DNA from: Pseudomonas sp. RGM2987
GTDB taxonomy: Bacteria; Pseudomonadota; Gammaproteobacteria; Pseudomonadales; Pseudomonadaceae
Reading direction: 5' to 3'
Assembly (NCBI RefSeq): GCF_022952855.1
Contig: NZ_JALJDX010000216.1
Span: 62,001 to 126,000, forward strand
Length of the DNA stretch: 64,000 nucleotides
Each line of letters begins with the position of its first letter. Position 1 is the first letter of the stretch. A program made the position numbers and the translations under genes. The notes beneath the pieces were generated by a model. It was given only the letters and a program-made list of their open reading frames with translations, did not search any database and had not been told where the DNA came from. This document shows positions 58,580 through 64,000 of the stretch, piece by piece.

Positions 58580-59395
58580 TTATTTTTTAGCCTGCTGATA
58601 CAACGGCATCACCTTCGGAATTGCCGCCTGCAACGAGGCGATCCGGCTGGTCGACGACGGGTGGGTGCTCATGAATTCCGGCGGAGCGCCTTCGGAGGCC
58701 TTGCTCATCTTGTTCCACAAGGTGATAGCGGCGTTCGGGTTATAGCCGGCGCGGGCAGCCAGTTCGAGACCGATCAGGTCGGCTTCATTCTCGTTGCCAC
58801 GGCTGTTGGGCAAGGTCATGCCGTAGTTGGCGACGGTATCGGCCAACGCCAGGCTGTCCTGGCCCAATCCGAACAAGGCACCGGCGCCCTGCTTGGCCAT
58901 TTCGATGCCATAGGCCTTGGACATCGCTTCGCGCCCGTGCTCGCGCAGGGCGTGGGCAATTTCATGCCCCATGACCGCGGCGATTTCATCGTCGGTCAGC
59001 TTCAGCGAATCGATCAGGCCGGTGTAGAAAATGATCTTGCCGCCAGGGCCGCAGTTGGCGTTGAGCTCGTCACTCTTGATCAGGTTCACTTCCCACTTCC
59101 ATTGTGCCGAGTCCGGGCGGAACACCGGTGCCTGGGCGATCAATCGGTCGGCAATGGCCTGGACCCGCTTGGCTTCGCTGCTGGTCTTGTCCAGCACGCC
59201 CTGGGTGCTCGCCTCGCCCACGGTCTTCTGATAGGACTGGGCGTACATCTGGTTGACTTCATCGGTCGACAGCATGCTGAACATGTACTGCTTGCGCTCC
59301 ACACCCACGGCTCCGCCGCTGGTGGTATTGACCGACTGGCAACCGGCGAGCAGCAGCGCCGCACTCAGCGCACTCACCATCAAAGTCTTGTTCAT
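58580..59395 (-). CDS. M48-family metalloprotease lipoprotein
   Basis: 271 residues from the ATG at 59395 (GGGAG upstream). The lipoprotein signal MNKTLMVSALSAALLLAGC ends in a lipobox. The zinc motif HEIAH lies in AAVMGHEIAHALREHGREAM, and the third ligand Glu lies in ENEADLIGLELAARAGYNP. Such periplasmic Oma1/LoiP/BepA-like proteases take part in envelope quality control. The downstream frame to 59533 begins without a start motif and was not used. Confidence 0.93.
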   Translation of the reverse strand: MNKTLMVSALSAALLLAGCQSVNTTSGGAVGVERKQYMFSMLSTDEVNQMYAQSYQKTVGEASTQGVLDKTSSEAKRVQAIADRLIAQAPVFRPDSAQWKWEVNLIKSDELNANCGPGGKIIFYTGLIDSLKLTDDEIAAVMGHEIAHALREHGREAMSKAYGIEMAKQGAGALFGLGQDSLALADTVANYGMTLPNSRGNENEADLIGLELAARAGYNPNAAITLWNKMSKASEGAPPEFMSTHPSSTSRIASLQAAIPKVMPLYQQAKK

Positions 59396-59610
59396 ATAAG
59401 TAGCTCCCTGGAAACGTGGGCGTATCCTATGCGCGGTTTTGTATCGGCGCCAGATACACGATTCGCAACTACAGGTTTTTCCGACAAATCCCACACCGGT
59501 CATTTGCGACACCGACAGTTTCAAAACGGCCATCCGACGAACAGCGTCTCATGCCGCGCCTCCCCGACGCCGATACAAGCTTCAGACGTCATCCCGCGTC
59601 CGGAGCCAAT

Positions 59611-61749
59611 ATGAAATTCAAATCGATCCAGTTTTCCGTCGCCGCCCTGGCCGGTGCCATCGTGCTCAGCGTGGTCGGCGCGCTGGTGCTGTACGCGCTG
59701 TTTGCCGGCGCCCGTACCCAGGAAATGGTGCAGCAGCGCACCAAGGCGCAATTCGAACAACTCATCGAGCAACGCCTCAGCGCACTGGCGCGCACCCAGG
59801 CCAGCCTGATCCAACGGGAACTGGAAGCCCCGCTGCAGCTTGCCAAGGGTCTTGCCACCACCAACGCACTGATGGGCATGAATGGCACGGACGGCAACCC
59901 GCAACTCAAGATGCCTCGCGAGCAAATGATCAGCCTGCTGCGTGAGACCGTGGTACGCAATCCGAAAGTGCTCGGTGCCTACATCGCCTGGGAACCGAAC
60001 GCCATCGACCACGACGATGCCAGTTACGTGAACAGCCCTGTGTTGGGCATGGAAACCAACGGACGCTTCCTGCCGTGGTGGTTTCGCAATCAGGACGGCA
60101 CCCTGGGCCTGGAGAAGCTCGCCGACGTGACCGACCAGAAACTGCTATCCACCGGGATCCGTGCCAGTGAGTACTACCTGTGCTCCCAAGACAGCAAGAA
60201 GGCCTGCGTGATCGACCCGGCGCCCTACCGCGTCGGCAGCACCATGACCATGCTCGCCTCGTTCATCGAACCGATCATGATCGATGGCAAGTTCCAGGGC
60301 ATTGTCGGCGCCGACCTGTCGGTGAACTTCATCCAGGACATGCTCGTCGCCGCCGACGCCAAGCTATACAACGGCGCCGGGGAAATGGCCCTGCTGTCCA
60401 GCAACAACCGGTTCGTGGCGTTCACCAAGGATCCGAGCAAGCTGGGGGAAAAGGCCAGCGACCTGCTCGATGCCAGCGAACTGGACAACCTGGGCAAACT
60501 CGGCGCGGGTGAAGTGCGCTACGACATCGATGAAGAGCACGGCCATATCGAGGTGTACATGCCGTTCGGCATCGGCGAGACCAGCGCACGCTGGACACTG
60601 ATGTTGCAGTTGCCGCTGAACGCGGTGATGGCCGACCTGCAAGCCTTGCAGAAAGACCTCAACGAACAACGCGAAACCGACATCTTCGGCATGGCCATGG
60701 TCGGGCTGGCGATTGCCGCTATCGGCCTGCTGGTGATCTGGTTGGTGGGCCACGGCATCGCCCGTCCGCTCAAGCAGATGGTGGCGATGCTCGATGACAT
60801 CGCCCAGGGCGAAGGCGACCTGACCCGTCGCCTGGTGAGTGATCGCGCCGATGAACTGGGGGCGATTGCCCGGGGCTTCAACACCTTCCTGAGCAAGTTG
60901 CAGGGAATGATCACCCAGGTGGTGACGTCGGTGCAGAGTGTCAGCGATTCGTCGGAACACACCGCCGATATCGCGATCCGCACCAACCAGGGCGTGCACA
61001 AGCAGATGTCGGAGATCGATCAGGTCGCCACTGCCGTGCAGGAAATGACCGCCACCGCCCAGGACGTGGCACGCAACGCGACCCAGGCCGCCCAAGCCGC
61101 CAGTCATGCCGACCAGGCCGCCAGCCAGGGCATGCAGATCGTACAGGACACCTCCACGTCCATCGGCGCCCTGGCCGTGGAAATCGGCCGGGCCGTCGGG
61201 GTGGTACAGAACCTGGCCAAGGACAGCGAGAACATCAATGCGATCCTGACCGCGATTCGCGGGATCGCCGAACAGACCAACCTGCTGGCGCTGAACGCGG
61301 CCATCGAGGCAGCCCGGGCCGGCGAACAGGGACGTGGGTTCGCGGTGGTGGCTGATGAAGTACGTAACCTGGCACAAAAGACCCAGCAGGCTACGGAAGA
61401 AATCCAGTCGATGATCCAGCAGCTGCAACAAGGCACGCGGGACGTGGTGCGGGTCATGGAGGACAGCCAGCACCGCACCGATGAAAGCGTGCAGCACGCG
61501 GCGAAAGCGGCCCAGGCGCTGGAGACGATCACCCAGGCCGTGTCGGTGATCAACGACATGAACACCCAGATTGCCAGTGCTGCCGAGGAACAGAGTGCCG
61601 TGGCCGACGACATCAACCGCAACGTGATCAACATCGGCCAGGTGGCGAACGAAGTCGCCAGCGGCGCCGACGAGTCCAGCGCCGCCAGCGCCGGGCTGAC
61701 CAAACTGGCGGAACAGCAGCGGCGGTTGATCAATCAGTTCAGGGTTTGA
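59611..61749 (+). CDS. Methyl-accepting chemotaxis protein with dCache-type sensor
   Basis: 712 residues from the ATG at 59611 (CGGAGCC upstream). First membrane helix at 8-30 (VAALAGAIVLSVVGALVLYALFAG); a periplasmic Cache-type sensor to about 360 (KVLGAYIAWEPNAID ... SFIEPIMIDGKFQGIVGADLSVNFIQDM); second helix MVGLAIAAIGLLVIWLVG; HAMP (RPLKQMVAMLDDIAQGEGDLTRR); signalling tip AIRGIAEQTNLLALNAAIEAARAGEQGRGFAVVADEVRNLA. The ligand is not clear. Homologous chemoreceptors occupy the equivalent position next to the M48 gene in P. aeruginosa, as I recall. Confidence 0.94.
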   Translation: MKFKSIQFSVAALAGAIVLSVVGALVLYALFAGARTQEMVQQRTKAQFEQLIEQRLSALARTQASLIQRELEAPLQLAKGLATTNALMGMNGTDGNPQLKMPREQMISLLRETVVRNPKVLGAYIAWEPNAIDHDDASYVNSPVLGMETNGRFLPWWFRNQDGTLGLEKLADVTDQKLLSTGIRASEYYLCSQDSKKACVIDPAPYRVGSTMTMLASFIEPIMIDGKFQGIVGADLSVNFIQDMLVAADAKLYNGAGEMALLSSNNRFVAFTKDPSKLGEKASDLLDASELDNLGKLGAGEVRYDIDEEHGHIEVYMPFGIGETSARWTLMLQLPLNAVMADLQALQKDLNEQRETDIFGMAMVGLAIAAIGLLVIWLVGHGIARPLKQMVAMLDDIAQGEGDLTRRLVSDRADELGAIARGFNTFLSKLQGMITQVVTSVQSVSDSSEHTADIAIRTNQGVHKQMSEIDQVATAVQEMTATAQDVARNATQAAQAASHADQAASQGMQIVQDTSTSIGALAVEIGRAVGVVQNLAKDSENINAILTAIRGIAEQTNLLALNAAIEAARAGEQGRGFAVVADEVRNLAQKTQQATEEIQSMIQQLQQGTRDVVRVMEDSQHRTDESVQHAAKAAQALETITQAVSVINDMNTQIASAAEEQSAVADDINRNVINIGQVANEVASGADESSAASAGLTKLAEQQRRLINQFRV

Positions 61750-61761
61750 TCCAGAGGCCCC

Positions 61762-62015
61762 CATCGTCGGATCGCCGCCCGGAGCAAGCCCGCTCCCACA
61801 GGGGTTGGTGGCGAACACATGTTTTGCGGACACCGCACCTCTCATGTGGGAGCGGGCTTGCTCGCGAAAGCGGCGTGTCAGGTAATGCAGTTTTGTCTGG
61901 TCTATTGCTTTCGCGAGCAGGCTGCTCCCACAGGGGTTGGTGGCGAATACATGTTTTGCGGACACCGCACCTTTCATGTGGGAGCGAGCCGGCTCCGGGC
62001 GGCGATCCGACGATG
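61762..62015. repeat. Compound REP cluster bounded by a long perfect inverted repeat
   Basis: A 24-bp sequence (61762-61785, beginning CATCGTCGGATCGCCGCCCG) recurs perfectly inverted at 61992-62015. Inside are B-type REP units in alternating orientation and two 60-bp direct copies at about 61796 and 61927 (CCACAGGGGTTGGTGGCGAA, ATGTTTTGCGGACACCGCAC). It fills the gap between the chemoreceptor and SRAP genes and could form a large cruciform. Confidence 0.8.
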
Positions 62016-62038
62016 AGGCCGGCCCAGGCACCGCACAC

Positions 62039-62662
62039 TCAAGCCGGTGTCAGGCACTCCGGCCCGTTGAGTTTCGGGTCGTTGATCAGGTTGGCCAGCA
62101 CCCGCTCGCGCAGGGGCAGCGGTTCGCTTGCCAGCAATCCTTGCAGGGCGTGCAGCGGCGTTTCGGGGTCGAGCCACAGGCGCTGGCCTTGTTCGTCCAG
62201 GATCAATGGCCGGCGCTGGCCCGCTGCGGGCTGGGTGATGACGGCGGTGCTCAGCCACACCTGTTCCTGCACCGGGTAGGCTTCCCAGATGGCCGCGAAG
62301 AACAGCGACGACCCCTCCCCCGGTGTCAGCCAGAACGGACGCTTGCGCGTGCCGCCGCGCCACTCGTAAAAGCCGTTGGCCGGCAGCAGGCAGCGACGCA
62401 GGCGCAAGGCTTCACGGAACATCGGCTGCTCGGCCACGGTTTCGGCCCGGGCATGGGCCGGCGTGCGGGACAGGTCGGTCAGCCACGGCGGCGTCAGTCC
62501 CCAGCGCGCCCGGGCCAGTTCGCGTTGGCCCGCGGCGTTGGCACGCAGCATCAGCACCGAATCGTTAGGCGAAATATTCCATTGGGCCTTCTGGTCGGCA
62601 GGAAAGCCGGGCAAGGCCGCGAAAGCGGGGTTCCAGCGAAACAGGGCATAACGTCCACACAT
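62039..62662 (-). CDS. SOS response-associated peptidase (SRAP/YedK/HMCES family)
   Basis: 207 residues starting MCGRYALF, where Cys2 is the residue that cross-links to abasic sites after removal of Met1. Other family markers: NISPND, RWGLTPPWL, ARAETVAEQPMFREALRLRRCLLPANGFYEW with the conserved Glu and the NGFYEW motif, and LSTAVITQPA. It protects abasic sites in single-stranded DNA. The start is fixed by the need for Cys at position 2. Confidence 0.95.
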   Translation of the reverse strand: MCGRYALFRWNPAFAALPGFPADQKAQWNISPNDSVLMLRANAAGQRELARARWGLTPPWLTDLSRTPAHARAETVAEQPMFREALRLRRCLLPANGFYEWRGGTRKRPFWLTPGEGSSLFFAAIWEAYPVQEQVWLSTAVITQPAAGQRRPLILDEQGQRLWLDPETPLHALQGLLASEPLPLRERVLANLINDPKLNGPECLTPA

Positions 62663-62697
62663 GGGGCAACACGACTCTTGATCGAACGGCCGCCAGC

Positions 62698-62958
62698 CTA
62701 GCAGACCAGCGTGCCGGGGTAACTGTCCGGTTCATCGCCGGGCAGCGGCAGCGCGGCATTGTAAGCGGCGATGAGCTCCCGAGCGTATTGCGCCTGATCA
62801 TCGTCCACCGCCAGCCCCAACAGGCCTTGCATCGGCAACTCGCCGACGCCGCCCACCAGGTCGCGCCCCACCAGATGTGCCGTAATGCCTTCGCTGGCGA
62901 GCATGCCTTGCAGCAATTCGCCTTCCATCAGGTTTTCCAGCTCGTAGATTCTGCGCAT
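62698..62958 (-). CDS. DUF2007 domain protein
   Basis: 86 residues starting MRRIYELENLMEGELLQGMLASEGITAHLVG, with GELPMQGLLGLAVDDDQAQYARELIAAY. The DUF2007 fold resembles a signal-transducing PII-type ferredoxin-like fold. The start at 62958 was chosen because the earlier residues of the frame are arginine-rich and look non-coding. It is followed by SRAP and preceded by the zinc-ribbon protein, all on the same strand. Confidence 0.88.
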   Translation of the reverse strand: MRRIYELENLMEGELLQGMLASEGITAHLVGRDLVGGVGELPMQGLLGLAVDDDQAQYARELIAAYNAALPLPGDEPDSYPGTLVC

Positions 62959-62969
62959 CAATGCCCCCG

Positions 62970-63152
62970 TCAGTCGTTTTCGCCAAAGACCTCGAGATGC
63001 CACTCTTGACCATGGACTTGCAGGACGAACGTGATCGGCCGGCAACACACCTGGCAGTCCTCGATATAGGTCTGGTCGCCGCCGGACAGATCCACGCTGG
63101 TTTCAACTTCTTCGCCACAATAAGGACAATCGTACAGCGCGGTTTCCAGCAT
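62970..63152 (-). CDS. CPXCG-motif zinc-ribbon protein
   Basis: 60 residues: DCPYCGEEVETSVDLSGGDQTYIEDCQVCCRPI has two Cys pairs (CPYC and CQVC), a zinc-ribbon pattern of the CPXCG family, followed by FVLQVHGQEWHLEVFGEND. Function unknown. It precedes the DUF2007 gene by 11 bp, so the two are probably co-transcribed. Confidence 0.9.
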   Translation of the reverse strand: MLETALYDCPYCGEEVETSVDLSGGDQTYIEDCQVCCRPITFVLQVHGQEWHLEVFGEND

Positions 63153-63292
63153 CGCGGGCCTCCCAGGTGACTTGTGCGTATAATCGCCGGTCTATTTGCA
63201 GGGCTATTTTCATCTGGCTTATCTTCCAGAGCGGGCCCTGTCATTTTTTTGATCGAACTTTTACTTACCCTAGCCGTTTCCAACAAGAGAGC

Positions 63293-64000
63293 ATGATGGG
63301 CGAATTCGATGCCATCCGACCTTACGACGACAGCGAAGTCCCAGCAGTGCTGGCCCGGCTGCTCGGCGACAAGGCGTTTCTAGATATCCTCACCCACTTC
63401 CGCTTCCCGCGCCTGGCCGGCGCCCTCGGCTGGATGCTCAAACCCCTTATAGCGCAAAGATTGCGTCGTGAGTTCGCCGGCGTGACGTCGGTCGCCACGT
63501 TGCAGGACAAAGTGGAGTTCTACGTCGACCACACCATCGAGCGCGCCACCGATGGCGTAACCTACACCGGCGTGGAGCAGTTCAAGTCCGGCAGTGCGTA
63601 CCTGTTCATCGCCAACCACCGCGACATCGTGATGGACCCGGCGTTCGTCAACTATGCGGTGTACCACGCTGGCCTGCCGACTCCGCGCATCGCCATTGGC
63701 GACAACCTGCTGCAAAAGCCTTTTGTCAGCGACCTGATGCGCCTGAACAAAAGCTTCATCGTGCACCGCTCGCTCACCGGGCGACGGGAAAAGCTCGCGG
63801 CGTACCAGCTGCTGTCGGCGTACATCAATCACTCGATCCGCAACGATTGCGCCTCGATCTGGATCGCCCAGGCCGAGGGCCGGGCCAAGGACGGTGACGA
63901 CCGGACCGAATCGGCGATCCTCAAGATGTTCCACATGAGCCGCAAGGACGAGCCGTTCGGCGAGGTCATCCAGTCATTGAACCTCACGCCGGTGTCCATC
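63293..64000 (+). CDS. 1-acyl-sn-glycerol-3-phosphate acyltransferase-like protein (partial)
   Basis: Runs off the right end of the window after about 236 residues. The PlsC motif I is NHRDIVMDP (His-x4-Asp), with RIAIGDNLL and IWIAQAEGRAKDG as later motifs (a variant of the FPEG type motif). There are two successive ATG codons at 63293 and 63296. The long N-terminal region (LGDKAFLDILTHFRFPRLAGALGW) places it among the larger acyltransferases. It probably acts in membrane-lipid synthesis or repair; specificity is not readable. Confidence 0.88.
   Translation, partial: MMGEFDAIRPYDDSEVPAVLARLLGDKAFLDILTHFRFPRLAGALGWMLKPLIAQRLRREFAGVTSVATLQDKVEFYVDHTIERATDGVTYTGVEQFKSGSAYLFIANHRDIVMDPAFVNYAVYHAGLPTPRIAIGDNLLQKPFVSDLMRLNKSFIVHRSLTGRREKLAAYQLLSAYINHSIRNDCASIWIAQAEGRAKDGDDRTESAILKMFHMSRKDEPFGEVIQSLNLTPVSI

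Noticed and set aside
3520..62020. CRISPR array made of the many repeats
   Set aside because: The repeats are scattered REP/REPIN elements with palindromic heads, without regular spacers or cas genes.
60364..62031. 555-codon minus-strand ORF opposite the chemoreceptor
   Set aside because: It is His/Gly-rich shadow sequence, antisense to a clear chemoreceptor, and also runs through REP repeats.

Overview
The window is a piece of a Pseudomonas chromosome, most likely of the P. fluorescens group. The evidence is the gene order queA-tgt-yajC-secD, the run hprA-rsmC-manganese exporter-M48 lipoprotein-chemoreceptor, the Pseudomonas-restricted DUF6124 family, and many REP/REPIN elements of two families (GTGGCGAGGGAGCTTGCTCC and GTGGGAGCGGGCTTGCTCGC). 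Most genes are GC-rich core or lifestyle genes. The accessory material is concentrated between about 3.4 and 22 kb.

1-3.4 kb: start of secD, then yajC, tgt and queA on the minus strand, followed by a tRNA-Leu(CAA) with a good promoter and terminator. 3.4-9.5 kb: an AT-richer stretch behind the tRNA with orphan small genes, a PIN-domain protein with a tightly linked partner, an unknown membrane protein and a large GGDEF/repeat protein. 9.5-13.2 kb: a patchwork built on three copies of a structured-looking repeat. Each copy lies directly upstream of a minus-strand gene (a frameshifted DUF6124 gene, an intact DUF6124 gene, a lipoprotein gene). The patchwork also holds a hicAB toxin-antitoxin pair and a duplicated tail of a merR gene. 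13.2-16.7 kb: a MerR-controlled reductase, and a Tat-exported aldo/keto reductase with a divergent AraC regulator.

17-21.1 kb is the most striking part. Two tandem toxin/immunity pairs each join an S-type pyocin domain to a colicin E3-type 16S rRNA nuclease domain, and each is followed by an E3-type immunity gene. The N-terminal 300 or so residues are nearly identical while the nuclease tails and immunity proteins differ. The toxins are short (about 405 residues) and show no obvious receptor-binding/translocation region, so their export and uptake route is open.

21.6-31.3 kb: a diguanylate cyclase that may be 5'-truncated, an operon of response regulator, hybrid histidine kinase and TonB-dependent receptor, and several conserved proteins of unknown function. 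31.4-43.1 kb: small transporter and VOC genes, then a catabolic locus with two divergent FadR-type regulators, a KdgM-like porin, a complete peptide/opine-type ABC importer, an enolase-superfamily enzyme and a lone TRAP solute-binding protein. A perfect FadR-style palindrome lies between the last two genes. 43-55.4 kb: PhoD-like phosphatase, DNA alkyltransferase, and a MalT-type LuxR regulator next to DUF1329, DUF1302 and acyl-CoA ligase genes, then a LysE exporter. 55.5-64 kb: hprA, rsmC, a yybP-ykoY manganese riboswitch with its exporter, an M48 lipoprotein, a chemoreceptor, an SRAP protein, two small proteins and the start of an acyltransferase.

No rRNA, CRISPR array, complete IS element, integrase or prophage was seen. 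All assignments come from reading the sequence and remembered family features; no database search was run.
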